The notes below the pieces were generated by a model, which did no database searches, was not told the DNA's origin, and saw nothing but the letters and a program-made list of their open reading frames with translations. Shown here one piece after another: positions 50,690-58,107 of a DNA stretch of 64,000 bases. Origin of the DNA: Bacillota bacterium (GTDB taxonomy: Bacteria > Bacillota > UBA4882 > UBA8346); NCBI GenBank assembly GCA_023400055.1, contig JAEXFN010000004.1, positions 31,341 through 95,340 of the forward strand, read 5' to 3'. A program made the translations under genes and the position numbers. Position 1 is the stretch's first letter, and the number at the start of each line of letters is the position of its first letter.

Positions 50690-52666
50690 TTGAACGATAA
50701 AACCTTGCAATTGCTGGAGTTCCCGGCCATCCGCGCCCAAGTGGCCGGCTATGCCTTGAGCGGTCTCGGCCGGGAATTGGCCGAGACCCTCAGCCCCAAA
50801 ACGCGCGCCGCCGCCGTGGCCGAGCTGCTTCAGGAGACCAGCGAGGCCCGCTGGCTCCTGGAATCAGCCGGTGCGCCGCCCCTGTACGGCCTGGCGGACC
50901 TGCGCGAGGCCTTCCGCCGGGCCGCGATCGGCGGAGTGCTGGACCCCTTGTCGCTGCAGTCCATCGGCGACTTCTTGCGCGGCTGCCGCAAAACCCGCGA
51001 GTTCATGCTGAAACGCACCGTCCAAGCGCCCATGGTGGCTGGTTATGCGCTGCGCCTGACGGCGCTGCCCGATCTGGAGGCGGCGATCGAACGCTGCATC
51101 CGGGACGGGCAAGTGGCGAACGAGGCCAGCCCGGAGTTGCGCCGCCTTCGCCGGGAAATAGGCCGGCTGCAGGATAAGATCAAGAGCAAGCTGCAGCAGT
51201 TATTGGCGGCGCCGGGTGCCCGGGAATGGCTGCAGGAGGCGGTGGTGAGCTTCAAGGAAGGCCGCCAGGTCTTGCTGGTCAAGGCGGCCCAGCGGCAGAA
51301 GGTCCCCGGCGTGGTGGTCGGCAGTTCGGGCAGCGGCGGGACGCTTTTCATCGAACCCCAGGCGGTGACGGAATATGGCGCCGAACTGCGACAACTGTCC
51401 GCCGCCGAACAGGAGGAGGTGCACCGGATCCTGGCCATGCTCAGCGCGGCGGTCGCCGCCGTCCTGACCGAGCTCGAACCGAATCTGGAGATTATGGCCC
51501 AGTATGATCTGGCCTTCGCCAAGGCCCGCTTCAGCCGGGCCACCGGGGGCATCGCGCCCCGCTTGAATGAACAAGGCTATATCCTGCTGAAGACGGCCCG
51601 CCACCCGCTGCTGCCGGGGACGCCGGAACCGCTGGACTTGATCATCGGCCGGGACTACCGGAGCCTAGTGATCACCGGCCCCAACACCGGCGGCAAGACG
51701 GTCGCCTTAAAAACAGTGGGGCTCTTGACCCTGATGGCCCAGACCGGATTGCATGTTCCGGCCGCGGCAGGTTCGGAGCTGGCCGTCTTCGCGACGGTGC
51801 TGGCCGACATCGGCGACGGCCAAAGCATCGCCCAGTCGCTGAGCACCTTTTCGGCCCATATCACCAACATCACCGCCATCCTGGGGCAGTGCGGCCCGCG
51901 CAGCCTGGTCCTGCTCGACGAGGTCGGGACCGGTACCGATCCGGCCGAAGGCGCGGCACTGGCCACCGCCATCCTGGAGTATCTCTACGAGCAGGGCGCG
52001 GTGACCGTGGCCTCTACTCATTATCCCGAGATCAAGCAGTACGCGCTGGACGCGCCCGGCTTCCGCAACGGCGCGATGGCCTTCGACCGCCACAACCTGA
52101 AACCGCTCTACCGGCTGATCATCGGCCAGCCCGGCGCGAGCCAGGCGCTGTGGATCGCCGCCAAACTGGGCATGCTCCCGGCGGTCCTGGCCAAGGCGGA
52201 ACAACGGCTGGCCGGGATCAGTTCCCTGCGCCAGGACGTTGCCGAGCTTCCGGACACTCCGGTGCTTCCCGGCGAAATATTCCCGGCCGCAGAAGAAGCT
52301 CCGGTCGATCCAGTTCCCGCTCCCGTTCCGGCCGAAGCGGCGCCGCCGGAACTGCCGGACGCACCGCTTCCCGAACGCCCGGCGGTCAAGATCGGCGACC
52401 GGGTGAGCGTCCCTTTCCTGGGAGAACAGGGCGTCGTCTGCACCGCACCGGACGCCAAGGGCCGGATCCGGGTGCTGATTAAGGGCAAAAAGATGGATCT
52501 GCCGCTGCAACGGGTCCAGCTGCTGATCCCGGCCGAGCAATTGTACCCCGAGAATTATGATCTGAATATCGTATTGCTCAGCAAGGAGGAACGCCGCCTG
52601 AAGCACCGGATGAAACGGAAGCACCTGCCGGGAGCGGCGCGGGTGGTCAACCCCGATGAGCAGTAG
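50690..52666 (+). CDS. MutS2-like ATPase without Smr domain
   Basis: This 658-residue protein aligns with MutS2: N-terminal TLQLLEFPAIRAQVAGYALSGLGRELAETL, lever/clamp coiled coils, and VPGVVVGSSGSGGTLFIEPQAV. Walker A GPNTGGKT is near residue 330, followed by STFSAHITNI and Walker B LVLLDEVGTGTDP near 407. A Pro/Ala/Glu-rich linker (about 525-560) leads to a KOW-like domain (KIGDRVSVPFLGEQGVV, near 566). The protein ends at about 658, whereas typical MutS2 continues to about 780 with an Smr nuclease domain, which is absent. MutS2 acts on collided ribosomes in Bacillus and was earlier linked to recombination suppression. The TTG at 50690 follows AAAGGAAG by 7 bases and matches the family N-terminus. 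Confidence 0.85.
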   Translation: MNDKTLQLLEFPAIRAQVAGYALSGLGRELAETLSPKTRAAAVAELLQETSEARWLLESAGAPPLYGLADLREAFRRAAIGGVLDPLSLQSIGDFLRGCRKTREFMLKRTVQAPMVAGYALRLTALPDLEAAIERCIRDGQVANEASPELRRLRREIGRLQDKIKSKLQQLLAAPGAREWLQEAVVSFKEGRQVLLVKAAQRQKVPGVVVGSSGSGGTLFIEPQAVTEYGAELRQLSAAEQEEVHRILAMLSAAVAAVLTELEPNLEIMAQYDLAFAKARFSRATGGIAPRLNEQGYILLKTARHPLLPGTPEPLDLIIGRDYRSLVITGPNTGGKTVALKTVGLLTLMAQTGLHVPAAAGSELAVFATVLADIGDGQSIAQSLSTFSAHITNITAILGQCGPRSLVLLDEVGTGTDPAEGAALATAILEYLYEQGAVTVASTHYPEIKQYALDAPGFRNGAMAFDRHNLKPLYRLIIGQPGASQALWIAAKLGMLPAVLAKAEQRLAGISSLRQDVAELPDTPVLPGEIFPAAEEAPVDPVPAPVPAEAAPPELPDAPLPERPAVKIGDRVSVPFLGEQGVVCTAPDAKGRIRVLIKGKKMDLPLQRVQLLIPAEQLYPENYDLNIVLLSKEERRLKHRMKRKHLPGAARVVNPDEQ

Positions 52667-52678
52667 TGCGCCAGCAAA

Positions 52679-52706
52679 GCGGAGCGGAACATGGTGTTCC
52701 GCTCCG
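52679..52706. terminator. Bidirectional hairpin between convergent mutS2-like and lysE-like genes
   Basis: GCGGAGCGGAACA-TGG-TGTTCCGCTCCGC is a perfect 13-bp stem with a 3-base loop, 13 bases after the stop codon. T-runs are weak on both sides. Confidence 0.6.
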
Positions 52707-52768
52707 CTTCATGCCTGCCAGCGAATTAGTCCCGGCCGATTGGGCGAGGCGATCTGCTTTAATTCAAT

Positions 52769-53356
52769 TCAGCGCCAAAACATGCTGACGCCGAAGCCGA
52801 TCAGGAACGTTCCGACCAGATAGTCCAGCCAGCGAATGGCTCGGGGGTGAAGCAAGCCCAACACGGCCCGGCCGAACCAGGCCATGATGCTCAGGAAAAA
52901 CAGCGTGGCGCCGACACAGCCCAACGCATAGAGCAGAATATTGTCCCATCCGACTAGTTTCCCCGAGGCGATCAACGTTCCGAAGGCGCCGGCCCAGAAC
53001 AATACCGTCAAGGGATTGGTCAAGGTGAGCTTAATCCCATAGCGCAAGCTGCCGCCCGACGCCTGCGCACCCCCGCCTCCGCCGGAGCTTTGCCTGAAAT
53101 AACGGAGACCGAAGCCGATCAAGACCACGGCGCCGCCCCACTCGATAATCCTTCTCAAAAAATCGATCCGCAGCAAACTGCCGATCCCTGTGAATGAAAC
53201 CGCAATGTAAAGAGCGTCGACGAGCGCCACTCCCAGGATCATCTTAGCGGCCTCGCCGTAACCTTCCTTGACCGACTTATCCAACACCGCCAAAAATACC
53301 GGCCCCACCGCCAGTTGCAGCGTCATGCCGAATAACAACCCTCGCAGCCAGGCCAT
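52769..53356 (-). CDS. LysE/RhtB-family amino acid exporter
   Basis: This 195-residue membrane protein has six predicted helices and family marks: the N-terminal LLFGMTLQLAVGPVFLAVLDKSVKEGYGEAAKMILGVALVDALYI (in parts; GP in helix 1 and D in helix 2), a Gly-rich loop after helix 3 (SSGGGGGAQASGGS) and GIKLTLTNPLTVLFW (NP motif). LysE-family carriers export amino acids. The Lrp-type regulator 18 bases upstream is its probable controller, as in many Lrp/LysE pairs. The ATG at 53356 follows GGAGG by 7 bases. Confidence 0.85.
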   Translation of the reverse strand: MAWLRGLLFGMTLQLAVGPVFLAVLDKSVKEGYGEAAKMILGVALVDALYIAVSFTGIGSLLRIDFLRRIIEWGGAVVLIGFGLRYFRQSSGGGGGAQASGGSLRYGIKLTLTNPLTVLFWAGAFGTLIASGKLVGWDNILLYALGCVGATLFFLSIMAWFGRAVLGLLHPRAIRWLDYLVGTFLIGFGVSMFWR

Positions 53357-53374
53357 CCTCCCCGCCTCCCCGCT

Positions 53375-53806
53375 TTAATCGGTCTTGATGCTGGAAAGGG
53401 CAATAAAAGTATTGCTGCGCACCACGCCGGGGATCGTCTTCAAACTGCCCGTGATGAAATCTTCCAGGGCCCGGGTATCCTCCACCAGCACTTTCAGCAG
53501 GTAATCATAGCTTCCCGCCACATGATGGCATTCCAAGACCGGTTGCAGTTTGGCGATGGCGCTGCGGAAAGCGGCGCTATGTTCCGGCGCGGCGAGATTG
53601 ACGAAGACGAAGGCCACCAGTTTGAGCCCGAGCTTCTCCCGGTTGACGGCCACGGTGTACCTTTCAATAATGCCCGAGGACTCCAGCTTACGGATCCGGG
53701 CCGACACCGCCGGGATCGACAACTTGACGATCTTGCCGAGCTCCGAGTGGGAGATACGGCTGTTCTCCTGAAGCAACTCCAAAATTTGACGGTCGATCCC
53801 ATCCAC
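53375..53806 (-). CDS. Lrp/AsnC-family transcriptional regulator
   Basis: This 143-residue regulator has an N-terminal HTH (DRQILELLQENSRISHSELGKIVKLSIPAVSARIRKLESSGIIERY, in parts). The C-terminal RAM (ACT-like) domain reads KLVAFVFVNLAAPEHSAAFRSAI and ECHHVAGSYDYLLKVLVEDTRALEDFI, whose GSYDYLLKV segment is the amino-acid-binding hallmark. It forms the first gene of an operon with the LysE-type exporter. The GTG at 53806 follows GGAGGGG by about 5 bases. Confidence 0.9.
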   Translation of the reverse strand: MDGIDRQILELLQENSRISHSELGKIVKLSIPAVSARIRKLESSGIIERYTVAVNREKLGLKLVAFVFVNLAAPEHSAAFRSAIAKLQPVLECHHVAGSYDYLLKVLVEDTRALEDFITGSLKTIPGVVRSNTFIALSSIKTD

Positions 53807-53961
53807 GGTTACCCCTCCGTATTGATGATTTTAAATGTATTGTAGCGTCCGGTTGCAACCAAGTAAATATTTTGGCGAGATTTCCTTCATTTCTAAAGTT
53901 TTTTCGTCATAATCTTTCGGTTTTAAAAGCGGGGCGGCACCAAGGGCTCCGGATGGGTCTA

Positions 53962-53990
53962 TTGGAAAAAGGCCCCACTTCCGATATAAT
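53962..53990 (+). promoter_or_regulatory. Sigma-A promoter of the secreted-protein gene
   Basis: TTGGAA (53962-53967), 17-base spacer, TATAAT (53985-53990), about 40 bases before the ATG. Confidence 0.65.
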
Positions 53991-54031
53991 TAAGGGAATG
54001 GCTAATGTCACAACTCGATAAAGGAGGCCCC

Positions 54032-54655
54032 ATGAAAAAGTATTCCATCCTGGCACTTTTGATCGTCCTGTCCCTTTTCTGCGCGACTGCGGCCGTCCAA
54101 GCCGCGGATTACCAAAATGTCCAAGGCGACTATAAGATCTTCCGGCTGGGCGACTCCGAGGCAGTGACCGTCGATAAGATCAACTATTTGTTAAGAAACT
54201 CCCAAATATCCGACGCCGAAAGGGCCGATAGCGGCTATATCAGCTATATCACCGAGCTGCTGGGCAAGGAGGTTTACAGCACGGTCAATTTCGATGACGA
54301 TGACCGCTTGAATTCCATCGACTTTCAAGTCGAGAGCGCCGAGACGCTGGCCGATGCCATTCAAACCGACTATCTCAAAAATCTTACGCAGCTGTTCACC
54401 GAGATTTACGGCGAACCGGCCCCATTTGAACTGGCTTCCGACGCCGACCTGGACGACGACCGCCAATATCCGCTGCAACTATGGCAATTATCCGATAAAT
54501 ATCTTTTGTTATCCGTCACCCATTATCTCGAAAACAATTACACCGTCTGGCTGGAGATCACCCGCGGGACTTATGAAGCGGCGGAGTCCGAGCCGGAGAT
54601 CCAGGAACCCACGCCGGAAGAACTCCGGGCCAAGGCCAAACTGGATTTCAATTGA
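54032..54655 (+). CDS. Secreted hypothetical protein
   Basis: This 207-residue protein has a typical signal peptide (MKKYSILALLIVLSLFCATAAVQAAD; cleavage after VQA). The mature part is acidic, with no Cys, repeats or recognisable domain, and ends in a Glu/Pro-rich tail (EAAESEPEIQEPTPEELRAKA). I do not recognise a family. The ATG at 54032 follows AAGGAGG by about 5 bases, and a clear promoter and a long terminator hairpin flank the gene, so it is transcribed alone. Role unknown; probably exported outside the membrane. Confidence 0.7.
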   Translation: MKKYSILALLIVLSLFCATAAVQAADYQNVQGDYKIFRLGDSEAVTVDKINYLLRNSQISDAERADSGYISYITELLGKEVYSTVNFDDDDRLNSIDFQVESAETLADAIQTDYLKNLTQLFTEIYGEPAPFELASDADLDDDRQYPLQLWQLSDKYLLLSVTHYLENNYTVWLEITRGTYEAAESEPEIQEPTPEELRAKAKLDFN

Positions 54656-54718
54656 ACCGCCCGCCGGGGGAATGGACCGAAGCAGAAACTTTGAGGCCGG
54701 AGCCGTCGGCCGAAAATC

Positions 54719-54781
54719 AGAAAGAACTTTTCATTTCAACCATCGCCTGGACGCCTTGGTATGAAGTGAAAAGTTCTTTCT
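54719..54781 (+). terminator. Long stem-loop after the secreted-protein gene
   Basis: AGAAAGAACTTTTCATTTCA pairs with TGAAGTGAAAAGTTCTTTCT (20 pairs, one G-T) around a 23-base loop, with a short T-rich tail. It lies between convergent genes. Confidence 0.75.
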
Positions 54782-54835
54782 TAATTTAGAAATAGATCGC
54801 TTGACAGTTACGAATTCTTCGGGCTCCGTCCCGGC

Positions 54836-55327
54836 TCAACCGCGCAACGTTTTATTGGCCCAGATCACAAATTCGGCCATCGAGAAGACCTGAATCGTTT
54901 TGGGTTGCCGCGCATCCTGGTAAAGCTTTTCCCGAGCGGCGCGGCGCAGCCATTTGACGGCGCCCGGCCGGGCGCCCTGGCCGTCGACGATCAAGATGAT
55001 ATTCTGCTCCGGCATCTTCTCGATGCAATTCAGATAGAGATACGGAAACTTCTCGTCCACGCTGCCGGCCGATTGCTGCCATTTGCACTCGATCCGGTAC
55101 TCGCCGTAGCGCCGCGACACGATTTTGAACTCCGTCTTGCTCTGCTGGCCGTAGATGTTTTCGAACGGCACGTTGGTCAGGAGCAGATCCGCTTCGGAAA
55201 ACTCCAGCAACGTCCCCTGATACTTGCTGTACGGTATCACTTGAAAGCCCTTTTGCTGCAAGGTCGTAATCACGACCTGCTCCAGGGTCCGGCCCTGGCT
55301 GTTGGCCAGCCCGCCTTGTTTGTCCAT
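54836..55327 (-). CDS. Putative type II restriction endonuclease (PD-(D/E)XK), partner of Dam methylase
   Basis: This 163-residue soluble protein is encoded 12 bases after a Dam-type methylase gene. SEADLLLTNVPF (candidate catalytic Asp near residue 49), then YGEYRIECKWQQSAGSVDEKFPYLYLNCIE with E-C-K near residue 80 form a PD-(D/E)XK-like core. NIILIVDGQGARPGAVKWLR follows. The fold assignment is by motif only. With a GATC-type methylase upstream it is probably the cognate endonuclease or a Dam-associated nuclease. The ATG at 55327 lies 6 bases after GAGGAG. Confidence 0.7.
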   Translation of the reverse strand: MDKQGGLANSQGRTLEQVVITTLQQKGFQVIPYSKYQGTLLEFSEADLLLTNVPFENIYGQQSKTEFKIVSRRYGEYRIECKWQQSAGSVDEKFPYLYLNCIEKMPEQNIILIVDGQGARPGAVKWLRRAAREKLYQDARQPKTIQVFSMAEFVIWANKTLRG

Positions 55328-55339
55328 GAGCGTCTCCTC

Positions 55340-56140
55340 TCAATCAAAAACCGCCAATACCTCGAGCACCGAGTTCCGGTTCGCCCCGTCGCAACTGATG
55401 AAACGCCGCACCGGGAAGGTCTCGATCCGGGCCGCGCGATAGGTTTGGGCGATAAAGTCGTTGTAATGATTGGAGATCAGCGTCACGACCCCCTGCCGGG
55501 CCATTCGGGCGGCCACCTCGGCCAGACGGATCTGATCGGCGGCGCCGAATCCGCCCGAACTGTAAGCGGTGAAATTCGAAGTCCGGGTCAGCGGGACATA
55601 GGGCGGATCGCAGTAGATCACATCCCTCGGCCCGGCCTGGCCCATCATGGCTTCAAAATCGATACAGCTGAAGGTGGCCCGCCGGAACTTGGTATAAAAA
55701 TGCTCCAGCTCGGCGGCTGGGAAATAAGGCTGTTGGTAACGGCCGAACGGCACGTTGAACTCCCCGCCGGCGTTATAACGGCACAAGCCGTTATAGCCGA
55801 AACGGTTCAGATAAACGAAGAGCGCCGACCGCACCGTCCGATCCCGCTCGGCATTGAAAGCCTGCCGCAATTCGTAATAACGGTCCGGCGTATTGTTGTC
55901 CGGCGTAAAATAACTCCGGCAAAAGGCGATGAATTCCCGGCCTTCGGTTTGCAACGTCTGATATAAATTGATCAGGTCTTGATTGATATCGTTGAGCCAA
56001 TAATCCTGGTACTCCGTATTCAGGGCCAAGGCGCAACTTCCGGCGAAAGGTTCCAATAGCCGCCGCCCGGCGGGAAGTTGCGCCTTGATCCGCTCCACCA
56101 GCCGGTACTTGCCGCCGGCCCATTTCAAGAAAGGTCTCAT
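55340..56140 (-). CDS. dam: Dam-family DNA adenine-N6 methyltransferase
   Basis: This 266-residue alpha-group methylase begins MRPFLKWAGGKYRLVERIKAQLP (SAM motif), has LLEPFAGSCALALNT and the catalytic motif VIYCDPPYVPLTRTSNFTAYS (DPPY near residue 175; quoted in parts) and a Dam-type target-recognition segment (LNRFGYNGLCRYNAGGEFNVPFG). By similarity to Dam/DpnM it should modify GATC. GATC sites are abundant throughout this window. It is the first gene of a two-gene restriction-modification unit. The ATG at 56140 follows AAGGGGAAG. Confidence 0.88.
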   Translation of the reverse strand: MRPFLKWAGGKYRLVERIKAQLPAGRRLLEPFAGSCALALNTEYQDYWLNDINQDLINLYQTLQTEGREFIAFCRSYFTPDNNTPDRYYELRQAFNAERDRTVRSALFVYLNRFGYNGLCRYNAGGEFNVPFGRYQQPYFPAAELEHFYTKFRRATFSCIDFEAMMGQAGPRDVIYCDPPYVPLTRTSNFTAYSSGGFGAADQIRLAEVAARMARQGVVTLISNHYNDFIAQTYRAARIETFPVRRFISCDGANRNSVLEVLAVFD

Positions 56141-56407
56141 CTGCTTCCCCTTTATTTCATCGGCTGCTCGCTTCATGAATGATCAAATTTTATCATACCG
56201 CCCATTGCATTTAAATCAAAGAATTAGCTAATTTCCTTCGGGGCGCGGATTGACCCGGGCTCAAGGATGCCCGACCTTCCGAGGGGCGAAAGCTTTCCCG
56301 TAACCACGGCCATTGCCAAATTCATTGGCGCGGGCTCATTGTAAACGCGAAATCGGGGTATGTTTTCCCGCTTCAAAGCCAAAATAAAGCGAGAAGGGGT
56401 GTTTACG

Positions 56408-56878
56408 ATGAGGGTTAGCGACGACCCGTTCACTTTATGGTCGATATCCGGATGCATCGGCGTGGCCATTCGCGATCTTTACGATCTGGTGATGGCTTTT
56501 TTCCAGCATGGGCATGGAAAGAATATGATTTGGAATATTGCCGCCGACATATTCCTAAAACCCGCCGAAATCCACTCGGTATGGGGAAATGTCCTGGGAT
56601 TGCTGGCCGATCTGGTCATCGGCGGAATCCTCGGCGCCATCATCGGCCTGACGATCAAACTGACCGGTCCCAAAAACTATTGGCTCAAGGGTTGGGCAAT
56701 CGGCTTGGTAGCTTGGCTGCTATTCTTCGGAGTATTGCTGCACAACCTGCCGCATATCGAAAAGACCGCGCCCGAAGACGCGATCGCCAACATCCTCGCC
56801 TTTATCGGCCATTCCATCTTCGGCCTCATTACCGCCTGGGTCTATATCCGTTTGGCAAAATCCGCCGCGCGCGAATAG
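56408..56878 (+). CDS. Small four-helix membrane protein, second copy of the family at 24.5 kb
   Basis: This 156-residue protein has predicted membrane helices WSISGCIGVAIRDLYDLVMAFF, VLGLLADLVIGGILGAIIGLTI, WLKGWAIGLVAWLLFFGVLLHNL and ILAFIGHSIFGLITAWVYIRLA. Topology and the G...G-R/K-D motif in helix 1 match the protein encoded at 24501-24968. Function is unknown. The ATG at 56408 follows GAAGGGG by about 9 bases. It stands alone between the restriction-modification pair and a small hypothetical gene. Confidence 0.68.
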   Translation: MRVSDDPFTLWSISGCIGVAIRDLYDLVMAFFQHGHGKNMIWNIAADIFLKPAEIHSVWGNVLGLLADLVIGGILGAIIGLTIKLTGPKNYWLKGWAIGLVAWLLFFGVLLHNLPHIEKTAPEDAIANILAFIGHSIFGLITAWVYIRLAKSAARE

Positions 56879-57033
56879 CCGCCTTTGCTCCGGGCCCAAT
56901 CGCTGCGTAAGCGCTCAGAGCTTTGATTTTAACAAAATTGTATTTTAGATTTCAAACGAATAACCTTTGTTTTTAGCAAACTTACGCTATAATCATTCTT
57001 AAAATTGATGTAGCGATGGAGAGTAAAAAAAGT

Positions 57034-57249
57034 ATGGGGAAATACATTCAATACAACGGCCAGCGCTTCCTGTTATTCGGCACCATTCCGCTGTCCGACG
57101 GATGGAACAAGATCTATTACTGGGAGCAGAATGAACTCGGCCGGATGGAATCCAGGATGATCGTAGGAAAAATGAAGGCCGTATCGCATCTGGAATTCGA
57201 GATGACCGAAACCCGGAATCAATCAACCGGTCGGCGCCACCCCGAATGA
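57034..57249 (+). CDS. Small hypothetical protein
   Basis: This 71-residue soluble protein (MGKYIQYNGQRFLLFGTIPLSDGWNKIYYW...) has no recognised family. The ATG at 57034 is preceded by GGAGAG about 10 bases upstream. An in-frame ATG at 57016 contains that site and lacks its own. A promoter-like TTGTTT-N16-TATAAT (about 56966-56993) lies upstream. The aromatic, beta-strand-like composition suggests a small compact domain. Confidence 0.55.
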   Translation: MGKYIQYNGQRFLLFGTIPLSDGWNKIYYWEQNELGRMESRMIVGKMKAVSHLEFEMTETRNQSTGRRHPE

Positions 57250-57345
57250 ATTCCGCATGTTAAAACTGCGCCATTCCCGGCGCAGTTCCGCATCCGAACC
57301 TCCATTTCAATCGCCTCTCGCCTGCAACCATCCTTTTAATTACAG

Positions 57346-57951
57346 CTAATACAGCATGTTTGCCAAGGGTCCGTTCTCGTTGATAATATCCTGCAACTCA
57401 TAGACGGAGATCGGGAAATAAAGGATGCCGTAAACATAGGCCGCCAGCTCATATAGCTGATAATAAACCACCAGCGACTTATCGGCGATGTAAAAATCCT
57501 GGTTGGGTTGAATTCCTTTATAGGTGTCGAGTAACGGAATCTGGCGCTGTTGAATCTGCTGACTCACCAACCCCGAGATGACCCGCACATAGTCGCTGCC
57601 GGGCTTGAACAGATCCGCCAGCGAATACGCCTGGCCGGTCTCCACATTAAAGGTCAGCGAGCGTACCACGGTCATGCCATGCGCCCCGCCGGAGTACCAA
57701 TAATTCAAAATCGACAGGCTCAACACGCCGCGTTGATTGTTCTTCAACTCATAAGTGCCCGTGATCTCGACTTGCGGAATGCTGGAATAGTCGGTCTCCT
57801 TAATCAACCGATTAACCAGCTGAAGGATGGTTTCGTTGATCTGTCGCTGCACTTTGTTATTTCGTAAGCCGGTCACCCGGGGATAGGCGAACTTCAGCCG
57901 CGGTCGGGTGATATGCTCCGTGGATATCTGCACCGGTAAGTTATTATCCAT
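57346..57951 (-). CDS. DUF3298/DUF4163 (RsiV C-terminal-like) domain protein
   Basis: This 201-residue protein shows FAYPRVTGLRNNKVQRQINETILQLVNRLI (DUF4163-like), YWYSGGAHGMTVVRSLTFNVETGQAYSLADLF (the GGAHG motif of DUF3298; quoted in parts) and FYIADKSLVVYYQLYELAAYVYGILYFPISVYEL. In RsiV this domain binds lysozyme, but here there is no membrane anchor or signal peptide, so the role is open. The ATG at 57951 follows GGGACGG closely. It lies downstream of nrdD on the same strand. Confidence 0.78.
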   Translation of the reverse strand: MDNNLPVQISTEHITRPRLKFAYPRVTGLRNNKVQRQINETILQLVNRLIKETDYSSIPQVEITGTYELKNNQRGVLSLSILNYWYSGGAHGMTVVRSLTFNVETGQAYSLADLFKPGSDYVRVISGLVSQQIQQRQIPLLDTYKGIQPNQDFYIADKSLVVYYQLYELAAYVYGILYFPISVYELQDIINENGPLANMLY

Positions 57952-58054
57952 GATCGATCCGTCCCTTCCCAAAAATCTCTTACAGTCTATTCGGGAAGTC
58001 GGGATTTAGGCATACAATCAATCTTCAATGCCGGGACGCATCACCGCACGGCAT

Positions 58055-58094
58055 GGCCGCGCCCCCTTCCCACGACCGGGAAAAAGGCGCGGCC
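58055..58094 (-). terminator. GC-rich hairpin after nrdD
   Basis: GGCCGCGCC (58055-58063) and GGCGCGGCC (58086-58094) are complementary; the inner CTTCCC/GGGAA extends the stem. No T-run, so termination is uncertain. Confidence 0.45.
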
Positions 58095-58107
58095 GAAATC
58101 GGACCGC

